A DNA stretch of 64,000 nt, taken from WLJO01 sp032117595. GTDB taxonomy: Bacteria; Actinomycetota; Acidimicrobiia; Acidimicrobiales; Ilumatobacteraceae. Positions 33,548 to 41,177 of the stretch are shown piece after piece (within the stretch, counting starts at the first letter, position 1; every line of letters begins with the position of its first letter). The stretch is from contig JAULYZ010000011.1 in the NCBI GenBank assembly GCA_032117595.1, forward strand, positions 1-64,000, written 5' to 3'. The notes below the pieces were generated by a model, which was given only the letters and a program-made list of their open reading frames with translations, was not told the origin of the DNA and made no database searches. The translations under genes were made by a program, and so were the position numbers.

Positions 33548-34353
33548 GATGCACCTGTCCCGGGCGTGGGGAGCGTCTCTTTGCACCAGTCGAGGCCACG
33601 GCGCAGCAGTTCGTGGTACTCGGCGACCTCCCACGAACCGGTCTCGATCTGCGGCCAGTACATCCCGTTGAAGGGCGGCGCGATCATGTCGTAGTGGCCC
33701 CGCCGATGGCCGAGCGTGAAGTACAGCACGCACCCCTTGCCGAGGGGACGGCGGTACAGCACGAGCCGGGGGTCATCGTTCGGCCAGAGGTTCTCGGCGA
33801 ACCCTCCGAAGCCCGTGTCGCCGGACCAACGTGTTTCGAGGAGCGGCTCGATGGTGCCGTGGTACTCACAGAGGTAGAGCTCGTCGTACCCGGACTCGAA
33901 GGGCTTGATGCCGGCGAGGAGCGGATCGTTCTCGGCACCCGGCGAGATCGTTACCGGGAACGTGCCCATGGCGGGGTGCGAGAGGAACTGGCTGCCGAGT
34001 ACGTCGACCCAGTCGGGGAACGCACGCGGGGTGTCGAAGGGTGCCTTGCCCATCTCGGCGGGCGGGTCGATCGCCGAGTTGGTGCCGTGCAGCGCGAAGA
34101 AGCGTCCTCCCCGTTCGACCCACGACCGCACGGCGCGCTGTGCCGCGGCGCTCGGTCGGACGTTGCAGGTGTAGGCGACGAGGATGTCGGCCTTGTCGAT
34201 GGCGTCGAGGTCCTCGAAGTCCGAGGCCACGCTCACACGGACACGCTCGTCGGCGTGCAGGTGCTTGAGCAGTTCGAAGCGCACGTAGTCGAAGTCGTGC
34301 CACCAGCCGCCCACCACGAGGTGTGCGTCGATGCGTCCGCTGGGTGCCCCCAT
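33544..34353 (-). CDS. ThuA-like domain protein
   Basis: 269 residues. GQWWHDFDY-like start (here GGWWHDFDYVRFELLKHL), DILVAYTCNVRPS, GGRFFALHGTNSAI (position of the amidotransferase-like elbow), and a C-terminal CVLYFTLGHRRGHYDM are typical of ThuA. The strong match of LGH(R)RGHYD to the family suggests a sugar-related role, supported by the coupled downstream dehydrogenase. The start ATG 34353 has GGGAGGG in front, and a TATGCT element at 34413-34418 gives a leader of about 50 nt. It is related to, but not a close copy of, the ThuA protein at 22358-23164. Confidence 0.88.
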   Translation of the reverse strand: MGAPSGRIDAHLVVGGWWHDFDYVRFELLKHLHADERVRVSVASDFEDLDAIDKADILVAYTCNVRPSAAAQRAVRSWVERGGRFFALHGTNSAIDPPAEMGKAPFDTPRAFPDWVDVLGSQFLSHPAMGTFPVTISPGAENDPLLAGIKPFESGYDELYLCEYHGTIEPLLETRWSGDTGFGGFAENLWPNDDPRLVLYRRPLGKGCVLYFTLGHRRGHYDMIAPPFNGMYWPQIETGSWEVAEYHELLRRGLDWCKETLPTPGTGAS

Positions 34354-34412
34354 GTCCAACCCTCCCTGTGCGGCCGTCCCCGACGGACGGATGCCAATCC
34401 CCGCAAGTCCGG

Positions 34413-34422
34413 AGCATAGGGT
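34413..34422. promoter_or_regulatory. Overlapping bidirectional -10 elements
   Basis: Plus strand TAGGGT (34417-34422) lies 6 nt before ATG 34429 (SDR). Minus strand TATGCT (34413-34418) faces the ThuA gene. The two hexamers share two base pairs, so polymerase could not occupy both at once. Confidence 0.45.
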
Positions 34423-34428
34423 GGGCGC

Positions 34429-35208
34429 ATGTCTGGGGACCGGGTTGCCATCATCACGGGTGCCGCATCGGGGATCGGTCGGGCGGCAGTCGAACTGTTC
34501 AGCGAACGTGGCCACAAGGTGGTCGCGGTCGATCTCACTGCGGAGGGGTTGGCGTGGTGTGCCGGGATGGGCGGTGTCGTCACCGTTGCGGGTGACGTGA
34601 GCCAGCCGGCAGCGAACGAGGCGATGGTGAAGGCTGCTGTCGACACCTTCGGGCGTCTGGACGCAGTGTTCCTCAACGCAGGTGTCGTGGGATCGCCGCC
34701 CATCGAGGGCGACGGGGCGGTCGAGCGTCTGGACCAGGTGCTGGCCGTCAACGTCCGTGGCGTGATGTTGGGAATCCGCCACAGCGCACCGGCGCTGCGG
34801 GCCAATGGCGGCGGATCGATCGTCGCCACGGCCTCCACGTCGGGCATGCGGGCCGATCCGGGCAGCTGGGCGTACAACGCATCGAAGGCCGCAGTGATCA
34901 ACCTCGTGCGAGCTGCGGCAATCGACTATGCGACCCACGGCATCCGAGTGAACGCAGTCGCCCCGGGGCCCACCATCACCGGAATGACCAAGGGTCTGGA
35001 GACCATGCCCGAGTTGCACCGGGACATGACCCGGCGCATCCCGATGCAGCGCTGGGGGGCAGCACGCGAGCAGGCTCAGGTTGCGTGGTTCCTCTGCTCG
35101 CCCGACGCGAGCTTCGTCACGGGGGTGACGATTCCCTGCGATGGCGGGATCAGCGCGAACGTCGGTCACTTCCTGCCGCCGGAGGCGGCAGGCGGCGCTC
35201 GGGGCTGA
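34429..35208 (+). CDS. SDR family oxidoreductase
   Basis: 259 residues. TGAASGIG (about residues 9-16), DVSQPAANEAMV, NAGVVGSPP, TASTSGMRADPGSWAYNASKAAV with catalytic Ser/Tyr/Lys, and VNAVAPGPTITGM. C-terminal VTGVTIPCDGGISAN is usual. A classical NAD(P)-dependent alcohol dehydrogenase/ketoreductase; substrate unknown. It starts with a leaderless-type promoter and is the first of several same-strand genes, but the following PPOX gene has its own promoter-like element. Confidence 0.92.
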   Translation: MSGDRVAIITGAASGIGRAAVELFSERGHKVVAVDLTAEGLAWCAGMGGVVTVAGDVSQPAANEAMVKAAVDTFGRLDAVFLNAGVVGSPPIEGDGAVERLDQVLAVNVRGVMLGIRHSAPALRANGGGSIVATASTSGMRADPGSWAYNASKAAVINLVRAAAIDYATHGIRVNAVAPGPTITGMTKGLETMPELHRDMTRRIPMQRWGAAREQAQVAWFLCSPDASFVTGVTIPCDGGISANVGHFLPPEAAGGARG

Positions 35209-35213
35209 CGAAT

Positions 35214-35219
35214 TACGAT
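35214..35219 (+). promoter_or_regulatory. Possible -10 element of the PPOX gene pair
   Basis: TACGAT, 44 nt before ATG 35264, followed by a ribosome site AGGGGGA. This implies a leadered transcript. Confidence 0.35.
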
Positions 35220-35263
35220 GACTCCGGTGGCCGGAATCCGGCACCGAAAAGGGGGAATGCACC

Positions 35264-35794
35264 ATGGGTGAGCTCGAGAACTTCATCAAGAACTACGAGG
35301 ACGTCACGAAGTACGGCCTCGACGATGCCGACGAGCGCAGGATGATCGAGGAGCAGAACGAGTGCACGTTCTGCTGGACCACCGCCGACGGCAGCGCCAT
35401 GGCGGTGATCATGAGCTACCTCGAGTACGACGGAAAGTTCTGGCTCACGGCCAGCAGCCAGCGAAAGCGCATTCCGGCCATACGCCGCGATCCGCGCGTG
35501 TGCATCGTCATCACGAGTACCGGCGCACCGATGGGCCGGAACAAGACCGTCACGTACAAGGGGATCGCCACGGTCCACGACGATCGCCTCACCAAGGAGT
35601 GGTTCTACCCGGCTCTGGCCGAGCGCCTGATGGGCCAGTACGGCAAGGAGCGGGTCGATCTCTTCGCCAAGTTCCTCGACTCGCCGCGCCGTGTGGTGGT
35701 GTCGGTGGAGAAGGGTCTCCGTGTGGGGTATGACGGGGCAAAGATGGGTGCCGATACGCAGCGCTCGGTTGACGCCGGTGTTGCGTGGGAATGA
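35264..35794 (+). CDS. Pyridoxamine 5'-phosphate oxidase-like FMN-binding protein, copy 1
   Basis: 176 residues with the split-barrel fold of the PPOX/FMN-binding group. NECTFCWTTADGSAMAVIMSY opens the first strands; KFWLTASSQRKRIPAIRRDP contains the Ser/Gln/Arg/Lys usually contacting FMN or F420 phosphate; VCIVITSTG and VTYKGIATVHDD follow. Such proteins bind FMN, F420 or haem and reduce or sequester small molecules. The helical N-terminus (LENFIKNYEDVTKYGLDDADERRMI) is an addition shared with its tandem copy. The ribosome site AGGGGGA precedes ATG 35264. Confidence 0.85.
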   Translation: MGELENFIKNYEDVTKYGLDDADERRMIEEQNECTFCWTTADGSAMAVIMSYLEYDGKFWLTASSQRKRIPAIRRDPRVCIVITSTGAPMGRNKTVTYKGIATVHDDRLTKEWFYPALAERLMGQYGKERVDLFAKFLDSPRRVVVSVEKGLRVGYDGAKMGADTQRSVDAGVAWE

Positions 35795-35807
35795 CGGGGG
35801 ATCAGCG

Positions 35808-36362
35808 ATGAGCGCAACAGGTGGAGACGCGATCGGCGATCTCGAGAACTTCATCAAGAACTACGAGGACGTCACCAAGTACGGCCTCGACGAGGCCGAT
35901 GAGCGCAGGATGATCGAGCAGCAGAACGAGTGTGTGTTCTGCTGGACCACCGCCGACGGCAGTTCGATGGCCGTGATCATGAGTTACCTCGAGCACGACG
36001 GCAAGTTCTGGCTCACCGCCAGCAGCCAGCGAAAGCGCATCCCCGCTATCCGCCGTGATCCGCGGGTATGCATCGTCATCACGAGCACCGGCGCACCAAT
36101 GGGTACCGGCAAGACCGTCACCTACAAGGGCGTTGCCACCCTGCACGACGACCGCCCGACCAAGGAATGGTTCTACCAGGCTCTTGCGGAGCGGCTGCGC
36201 GCAGAGCGCGGGCCTGAGGCCGTGAAACTGTTCGCCAAGTTCCTCGACTCGCCGCGTCGCGTGGTGATCTCGGTGGAGAAGGGCCTCCGTGTGGGGTACG
36301 ACGGGGCGAAGATGGGTGCCGATACGCAGCGTTCCGTCGAGGCAGGCGTCGCCTGGCAATGA
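35808..36362 (+). CDS. Pyridoxamine 5'-phosphate oxidase-like FMN-binding protein, copy 2
   Basis: 184 residues, tandem duplicate of the gene just upstream (13 bp between stop and start). The core (NECVFCWTTADGSSMAVIMSY, KFWLTASSQRKRIPAIRRDP, GLRVGYDGAKMGADTQRSV) is nearly the same. It differs by an eight-residue longer N-terminus (MSATGGDAIG) and in the loop LAERLRAERGPEAVKLFAKF, where copy 1 has LAERLMGQYGKERVDLFAKF. Both copies keep the likely cofactor residues, so both may be functional and could form heterodimers. GGGGGATCAGCG precedes ATG 35808. Confidence 0.85.
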   Translation: MSATGGDAIGDLENFIKNYEDVTKYGLDEADERRMIEQQNECVFCWTTADGSSMAVIMSYLEHDGKFWLTASSQRKRIPAIRRDPRVCIVITSTGAPMGTGKTVTYKGVATLHDDRPTKEWFYQALAERLRAERGPEAVKLFAKFLDSPRRVVISVEKGLRVGYDGAKMGADTQRSVEAGVAWQ

Positions 36363-36388
36363 CGCTAATGACGCTCAGGCCATGCCCC

Positions 36389-36394
36389 TAGCCT
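36389..36394 (+). promoter_or_regulatory. -10 element (leaderless) for the 36402 start
   Basis: TAGCCT, 7 nt before GTG 36402. Confidence 0.5.
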
Positions 36395-36401
36395 CGGTAC
36401 G

Positions 36402-37079
36402 GTGAAGATCGTCCTGATCCGCCACGGCGAGCCCGAGTGGGTACGCGGGGGCCTGAGTGTCGACAACCCGCCGCTGACAGAACGCGGACACCGACAGGCG
36501 CTCGCCATGAGTCGGGCGCTCGCGGGCGAGCACTTCGACGAGGTTCACGTCTCACCGTTGGTTCGTGCGCGACAGACCGCCGAGCCGCTGTACAGCACGC
36601 TCGCCCGTACCGAGGTGGTGAGCCATTGGCTCGAGGAGATCCGCAACCCGATCTGGCACGGGACGCCCCAGGAGAAGGCGGACCTTGCGTACCAGCAGGA
36701 GCGCGCCCGGCCGTCGCACGAACGCTGGGAGGGGATCGAGGGTGGTGAGTCGGTGCGCGACTTCGTGGCGCGTATTCGCGAGGCGTGTGGACTGTTTCTT
36801 GCCGAGCGGGGCGTCGATCGCGTGCCCGGTTCGCTCCCGGTGTGGAAGGTCGCTGATCCCGATCGTCGGATTGCGTTCGTCGCGCATGCGGGCACGAATA
36901 GTTGCATTGTGAGCCAGCTTCTTGGTCTCGAGCCCGTTCCGTGGGAGTGGGATCGCTTCGTCATCGGACATGCGTCCATCACCCGTCTCGAGTCGTTCGC
37001 CCTTGGGGACGGTCACTCCTTCGGGCTCACCCGCCTCTCCGATACCGAACACCTGTCCATCGACGACCGCACCTGGTAG
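36402..37079 (+). CDS. Histidine phosphatase family protein
   Basis: 225 residues. The phosphohistidine motif LIRHGEPEW is at the N-terminus (His8 expected to be phosphorylated). Further: VSPLVRARQTAEPLY (Arg), EEIRNPIWHGTPQEK (acid/base region), and the second His in AFVAHAGTNSCI. Such enzymes dephosphorylate sugars, nucleotides or small metabolites; no substrate can be named. It is followed 3 bp later by a glycosyltransferase, which might point to a sugar-phosphate. Three members of this superfamily occur in this window. Confidence 0.88.
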   Translation: MKIVLIRHGEPEWVRGGLSVDNPPLTERGHRQALAMSRALAGEHFDEVHVSPLVRARQTAEPLYSTLARTEVVSHWLEEIRNPIWHGTPQEKADLAYQQERARPSHERWEGIEGGESVRDFVARIREACGLFLAERGVDRVPGSLPVWKVADPDRRIAFVAHAGTNSCIVSQLLGLEPVPWEWDRFVIGHASITRLESFALGDGHSFGLTRLSDTEHLSIDDRTW

Positions 37080-37082
37080 CCC

Positions 37083-37979
37083 GTGGCGAGCGACGGGCTG
37101 ACCAGCATCATCGTCCCGGCGTGGAACCGCGGGTCCACGCTGGGTCGCACCCTCGAGAGCATCCTCGCGCTGCGCGGCGCGATCGAGGTGGTGGTGGTCG
37201 ACAACGGCTCCGACGACCCGACAGAGGTGGGTGAACTCGTTTCCGGGCTCGGCGACAGCCGCCTGCGCGTGATCCGGCTCCCGCAGAACCTCGGCCCCGG
37301 AGGCGGCCGGAATGCCGGAGTAGCAGCCACGCTGGGGGAGTTCGTCGGGTTCGTCGACAGCGACGACACCGTCGACGCGGACTGGCTCGAGCGATCGCTC
37401 GAGCCGATGGCTGACCCGGGGGTGATGGGAGTGACCAGCGCCGTGCGCACGCTGCGGAGCAGCGGTGCGCTGGGGCCCGTCGAGGCCCCCACACCCCATG
37501 GGCCGCTGCTCGGTCAGTTCACAGGCCGCTTCGGGGGGCCGCCAACCTTCGTGGTGCGGCGCTCGGTGCTCGATGCCGTTGGCGGGTACGACGAGGAGTT
37601 CTGGTACGGGGAGAACCTCGAGCTCTGGGTCCGGATCACCGCCTTCTGCGCTCAGCGCGGGTTGCGCCTCGCATCGATCCACGAGGCGCTCGGGACGTGG
37701 TACTTCGACGGCTACGACGACCGCCGGTACGACTCGGCGCGGCGCACGTCGGTGGACTTGATGCTGCGGAGGCACGGCGCGCTCCTGCAGAGCGACAAGG
37801 AGGCGCACGGCGATCTGCTGGCCGTTGGCGGTGTCATCGCCGCACGCAATGGCGACCTCAGCGCAGCGCGTCGGTACTTCTTGCGCTCGGTGCTCGCAGC
37901 CCGCTCGCTGCCAGCGATGGGACGTCTCGTGCTCGTCTCGGTTCCCCCGCTCGCCCGTCGCTGGTGGCAGCGCACCTGA
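37083..37979 (+). CDS. Glycosyltransferase family 2 protein
   Basis: 298 residues, GT-A fold. TSIIVPAWNRGSTLGRTLESI (in pieces) opens the nucleotide-binding domain, VVVDNGSDDP follows, NLGPGGGRNAGVA, and FVDSDDTVD is the DxD-type metal motif (about residue 95). The acceptor side has GGYDEEFWYGENLELWVRI with the ED/E-type catalytic acid. A helical tail follows with no membrane segment. It transfers a sugar from a nucleotide donor, probably to a cell-envelope or lipid acceptor. GTG 37083 lies 3 bp after the phosphatase stop. Confidence 0.9.
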   Translation: MASDGLTSIIVPAWNRGSTLGRTLESILALRGAIEVVVVDNGSDDPTEVGELVSGLGDSRLRVIRLPQNLGPGGGRNAGVAATLGEFVGFVDSDDTVDADWLERSLEPMADPGVMGVTSAVRTLRSSGALGPVEAPTPHGPLLGQFTGRFGGPPTFVVRRSVLDAVGGYDEEFWYGENLELWVRITAFCAQRGLRLASIHEALGTWYFDGYDDRRYDSARRTSVDLMLRRHGALLQSDKEAHGDLLAVGGVIAARNGDLSAARRYFLRSVLAARSLPAMGRLVLVSVPPLARRWWQRT

Positions 37980-38018
37980 CGACCACCATCGACCCCTGCG
38001 TCCGTGCTCGGTGCTGCG

Positions 38019-38024
38019 TAGTGT
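38019..38024 (+). promoter_or_regulatory. -10 element (leaderless) for the 38031 start
   Basis: TAGTGT, 6 nt before ATG 38031. Confidence 0.5.
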
Positions 38025-38030
38025 GCGGTC

Positions 38031-39119
38031 ATGTCACCCGAGACCGCCGCTGACGTCGACCCGGATCGCCTGAAGGCGTACTCGTTCCTGCTCTTCTCCA
38101 AGCTGGAGGGCGCTGTGACAGCAGGGATGGTCCACCTCGGTGACCGGCTCGGGCTGTACCGGGCGCTCGCCGATTCGACGGGACCGCTCACGAGTGCCGA
38201 ACTTGCAGCATCGACCGGGCTCAGCGAACGGTGGGTCCGGGAATGGCTGCACAATCAAGCGGCAGCGAAGCTGATTGCCTTCGACGAGTCGGCGCGCTTC
38301 TCGCTCACGCCCGAGGCGCGTGCAGTGCTGGCCGATCCGGTGCACCCGGCCTACGGGATGGGCATGTTCCACCGTCTCCCGCAGACGATGCAGCACCTCG
38401 AACACCTGCCGGAGAGCTTCACCAGTGGGCTGGGCTTCGACTACGACAGCCACGGCGCCGAGGGTGCAGCCGGGATCGAGCGGTCGTTCGAGCCGTGGTA
38501 CCGCAATTTCCTCGTCCCGGTAGGGCTGCCAGCGCTCGAGGGCGTGGTTCCCCGGCTCACCTCCGGCGCTCGGGTCGCAGACGTCGGGTGCGGCGCCGGG
38601 GTGGCGGTGTGTCTCATGGCGGAGGCGTTCCCCGCATCGGAGTTCCACGGGTACGACATCTCCCTGCACGCCCTCGAGCGCGCAACGGCGCGTCGTGATC
38701 GACTGGGTCTCAGGAACGCCCACTTCCACGATGCGCGAACCGATGGCCTGCCGAGCGACGGCTCGCTGGATCTCGTGACCACCTTCGACTGCATCCACGA
38801 CATGACGCACCCGCAGGAAGCAATGAATGCAATCCGCGCGTCGCTCAAGTCTGACGGGACGTGGTTGCTCGTCGACATCAAGGCGCGCGAGACCTTCGAG
38901 GAGAACGTCGAGAAGAACCCGATGGCCTCACTGATGTACGGGATCAGCATCCTGTCGTGCATGGCCTCGGCGCTCTCCGAGCCCGATGGGGCCGGGCTCG
39001 GCACGTTGGGCCTGCCGGAGTCCCGGGCGCGTTCGATGGCGGAGATGGCCGGCTTCACGCGTTTCCGCAAGCTCCCGATCGACCACTCGTTGAACTCGTT
39101 CTACGAGGTCCGTCCGTAG
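38031..39119 (+). CDS. SAM-dependent methyltransferase with winged-helix N-terminus
   Basis: 362 residues. An N-terminal dimerisation/winged-helix module (HLGDRLGLYRALADSTGPLTSAELAASTGLSERWVREWL in pieces, about residues 35-80) resembles the one in small-molecule O-methyltransferases. The class I Rossmann domain has RVADVGCGAGVAVCLMAEAFP (about residues 183-203), then FHGYDIS, and DLVTTFDCIHDMTHPQEAM. It methylates an unknown small molecule. Proteins of this architecture are often annotated as transcriptional regulators, but the complete SAM motif favours an enzyme. Confidence 0.85.
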   Translation: MSPETAADVDPDRLKAYSFLLFSKLEGAVTAGMVHLGDRLGLYRALADSTGPLTSAELAASTGLSERWVREWLHNQAAAKLIAFDESARFSLTPEARAVLADPVHPAYGMGMFHRLPQTMQHLEHLPESFTSGLGFDYDSHGAEGAAGIERSFEPWYRNFLVPVGLPALEGVVPRLTSGARVADVGCGAGVAVCLMAEAFPASEFHGYDISLHALERATARRDRLGLRNAHFHDARTDGLPSDGSLDLVTTFDCIHDMTHPQEAMNAIRASLKSDGTWLLVDIKARETFEENVEKNPMASLMYGISILSCMASALSEPDGAGLGTLGLPESRARSMAEMAGFTRFRKLPIDHSLNSFYEVRP

Positions 39120-39138
39120 CCCACGGGCTCGGCGGCGA

Positions 39139-40113
39139 TCACGGGGTGACGACGAGCTTGCCCCAGCTGTTGCGTGCGCCGAGATCCTCGAGGGCCTGCG
39201 GCGCTTCGGCGAGGGGAACGTGCTTCATCACGAGTGGATCGATCTTGCCCTCGTCGTACCAGCGGCAGAGCAGCTCCATGATCCTCGTCGCAGAACTGGG
39301 GTCGCGAGCGACCGATGCGCCGTAGTGGACACCGACCACGGAGTAGTTCTTGAGCAGGATGTGGTTCGTCGGCACATCGGCGATGCGGCCCGAGGTGAAG
39401 CCGATCGGCAGGAGCCGACCGTCCCACGCGATCACCTTCCTGCTCCGGTCGAAGGTATCGCCTCCCACCGGGTCATAGATGACGTCGACGCCGCGTCCGC
39501 CGGTGATCTCCTTGATGCGCTCGACGAAGTCCTCGGCCAGATAGTCGATGGCGACTGCAGCACCGATCTCCTCGCACACACGCTTCTTCTCGGGACCGCC
39601 CGCAGTTGCGTACACGGTTGCTCCCATCGCGTTGCCGAGTTGGATCGCTGCCGAGCCCACGCCGCCCGCTCCCGCGTGCACCAACAGGGTCTCGCCAGCG
39701 CGGAGCTGCGCACGGTCGCGCAATGCGAAGAGCCCGGTGCCGTAATTCGTCGGGATGCTCACGGCTTTGTCGAACGGAAGTGTCTCGGAGATCCTCAACG
39801 GTGCGCCAGCGGGGGCGCTCGTCTGATCCGCGAGGCCACCTCGACCCATGTAGACGACACGGTCGCCGACGTTCCAGTTCGTGACGCCATCGCCAATGGA
39901 GGAGATGACGCCACCGATCTCGGCGCCGGGGGTGAAGGGCATCGACGGCTTGACCTGGTACCCACCGCGGATCTGGAGAAGGTCGGGGAAGTTGAGCCCC
40001 ACCGCCTTCACGTCGATGACCACCTCGCCGGGACGGGCCACGAGTGGCTCGACCTCGGCGAGTGTCATGACCTGCTTGGGTTCCCCGAGTTCTGTGACCA
40101 GCCAACGTCGCAT
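39139..40113 (-). CDS. NADPH:quinone oxidoreductase family protein (zeta-crystallin-like)
   Basis: 324 residues, zinc-free MDR fold. AVGLNFPDLLQIRGGYQ, PFTPGAEIGGVISSIGDGV, then the NADPH-binding VHAGAGGVGSAAIQLGNAMGA (about residues 147-167 in pieces), IDYLAEDFVERIKEITGGRG and VIYDPVGGDTF. It reduces quinones or other alpha,beta-unsaturated carbonyls, or acts as an acyl-CoA-type reductase as is common in actinobacteria. ATG 40113 has TACCGT 7 nt upstream. It is followed at 71 bp upstream by the SnoaL genes on the same strand, but appears independently transcribed. Confidence 0.92.
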   Translation of the reverse strand: MRRWLVTELGEPKQVMTLAEVEPLVARPGEVVIDVKAVGLNFPDLLQIRGGYQVKPSMPFTPGAEIGGVISSIGDGVTNWNVGDRVVYMGRGGLADQTSAPAGAPLRISETLPFDKAVSIPTNYGTGLFALRDRAQLRAGETLLVHAGAGGVGSAAIQLGNAMGATVYATAGGPEKKRVCEEIGAAVAIDYLAEDFVERIKEITGGRGVDVIYDPVGGDTFDRSRKVIAWDGRLLPIGFTSGRIADVPTNHILLKNYSVVGVHYGASVARDPSSATRIMELLCRWYDEGKIDPLVMKHVPLAEAPQALEDLGARNSWGKLVVTP

Positions 40114-40120
40114 GGTGCCG

Positions 40121-40126
40121 ACGGTA
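40121..40126 (-). promoter_or_regulatory. -10 element (leaderless) of the quinone oxidoreductase
   Basis: TACCGT on the minus strand, 7 nt before ATG 40113. Confidence 0.5.
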
Positions 40127-40184
40127 GTGGGCGCTCTGCGCCCGGCGGAAAGGGAGCCGGGTCCGGGGTCGGTGGTGAACGCCG

Positions 40185-40715
40185 TTAGGCCTCGCCCGCC
40201 CCGTTGCGGATGTCCCGGAGCGAGTAGACGAGGTCCGTGTGCCCGCGCCGGCCCGAGAGGCGATGGGCGGGACGCGGAGCGCCCGACACGGTCTGGCTCG
40301 TTCCCCAGTCGCTGACACACGTGCGGTGGGCGATGCGCCAGATCCCTTGGCGCCGCTCGAAGCGGTCGAGGTACCGGCCGCACGACACCAGATCGGTGTA
40401 CCCGCCGTCGGCAGGCAATCGGTAGTAGCCGGTCCAGTGGCTCTCGACCCAGGCCGTGTCGCCGTCGAGATCCACCATGACGTTCCCGTTGTCGTGGTGG
40501 GTGGAGATCCACGCCCCGACGTACTGCATGACCCAGTCCACGTACTCCGGAGCGCTCCCGCAGAAGACGCCGTGGTCGTCGGTGCCGTCGGGCCAATACA
40601 CGTCGAGGAGCAGCGTCGGGTCGAGTCGATCGACAGCCCGGGAGTACTGATGAATGCGATCCGTGATGGCGGAGATCGCGACGAGTCGTTCGATGGCAGA
40701 GGCGTCAACGCTCAT
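40185..40715 (-). CDS. SnoaL-like / NTF2-family protein
   Basis: 176 residues. N-terminal helix ISAITDRIHQYSRAVDRLD with the conserved Tyr/Asp, then LDVYWPDGTDDHGVF, DWVMQYVGAWISTHHDNGNVMVD in pieces, SHWTGYYRLPA, and GIWRIAHRTCVSDWG as the closing strands. Such proteins act as dehydratases or isomerases, or are catalytically silent. It starts 2 bp after the stop of another SnoaL gene and lies downstream of a TetR regulator, so it is probably under that regulator. It is clearly a distant relative, not a copy, of its neighbour. Confidence 0.85.
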   Translation of the reverse strand: MSVDASAIERLVAISAITDRIHQYSRAVDRLDPTLLLDVYWPDGTDDHGVFCGSAPEYVDWVMQYVGAWISTHHDNGNVMVDLDGDTAWVESHWTGYYRLPADGGYTDLVSCGRYLDRFERRQGIWRIAHRTCVSDWGTSQTVSGAPRPAHRLSGRRGHTDLVYSLRDIRNGAGEA

Positions 40716-40717
40716 GC

Positions 40718-41122
40718 TCAGCCCCGGTCAAGGACCTCGAGGCGCCGCGACAGCACGCGCCAGCCGTTGGCGGTGCGCACGTACTGATCGTGGTAGCGCG
40801 CCGTGAGTGATCCCCGTGCGCCGTCGGCACGGGTGAATTCCTCGCGGAGGTAGCACACGCCGGTTGCGGTATCGCCGGTGACGTCGAACCACTTGAGCGG
40901 CGTCACGTGCCAGATCCAGCCGAATCCGCCCACCGCCTTCACCCAGAAGTCGACGATGGTCGACTTACCGTCCATCGTCAGGCCGGCGAGGTCCCAGTGG
41001 CAGTCGTCGCGGTCGGCCCAGACGCCTCCCCAGAGCGCAGCGTCTTTCAGGTGGACTGCGTGCCCGTACTGATCGATGAGTCGCTCGAGCTCGATGCGAT
41101 CCTCGACGGAGGGTGCCCCCAT
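40718..41122 (-). CDS. SnoaL-like / NTF2-family protein
   Basis: 134 residues. Starts MGAPSVEDRIELERLIDQYGHAV, with the Tyr and downstream Asp common in the family; WADRDDCHWDLAG, STIVDFWVKAVGGFGWIWHVTPLKW in pieces, VCYLREEFTRADG, and NGWRVLSRRLEVLD close the fold. A strong AAAGGAG ribosome site precedes ATG 41122. Likely a small-molecule-converting enzyme (isomerase, dehydratase) or binding protein. It sits 55 bp downstream of the TetR gene and 2 bp upstream of a second SnoaL gene. Confidence 0.85.
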   Translation of the reverse strand: MGAPSVEDRIELERLIDQYGHAVHLKDAALWGGVWADRDDCHWDLAGLTMDGKSTIVDFWVKAVGGFGWIWHVTPLKWFDVTGDTATGVCYLREEFTRADGARGSLTARYHDQYVRTANGWRVLSRRLEVLDRG

Positions 41123-41177
41123 GATGGCTCCTTTGTTCGCCGCCCGAGGGCGGAGTCGTTGAAGTGCGACTCGTGGT

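Larger units (their letters stand above)
35264..36362 (+). repeat. Tandem gene duplication (direct repeat)
   Basis: The two PPOX-like genes are direct repeats of about 520 bp, almost collinear from about 35270/35839 to the stop codons, with long stretches of identical nucleotides (for example around the SSQRKRIPAIRRDP codons). Differences are mostly at third positions, plus a diverged segment near the C-terminal third. Confidence 0.85.

Noticed and set aside
35691..35807. Upstream in-frame ATG (35691) as start of the second PPOX copy
   Set aside because: It would overlap 100 bp of copy 1 in another frame and add low-complexity sequence; ATG 35808 with a G-rich ribosome site matches copy 1.
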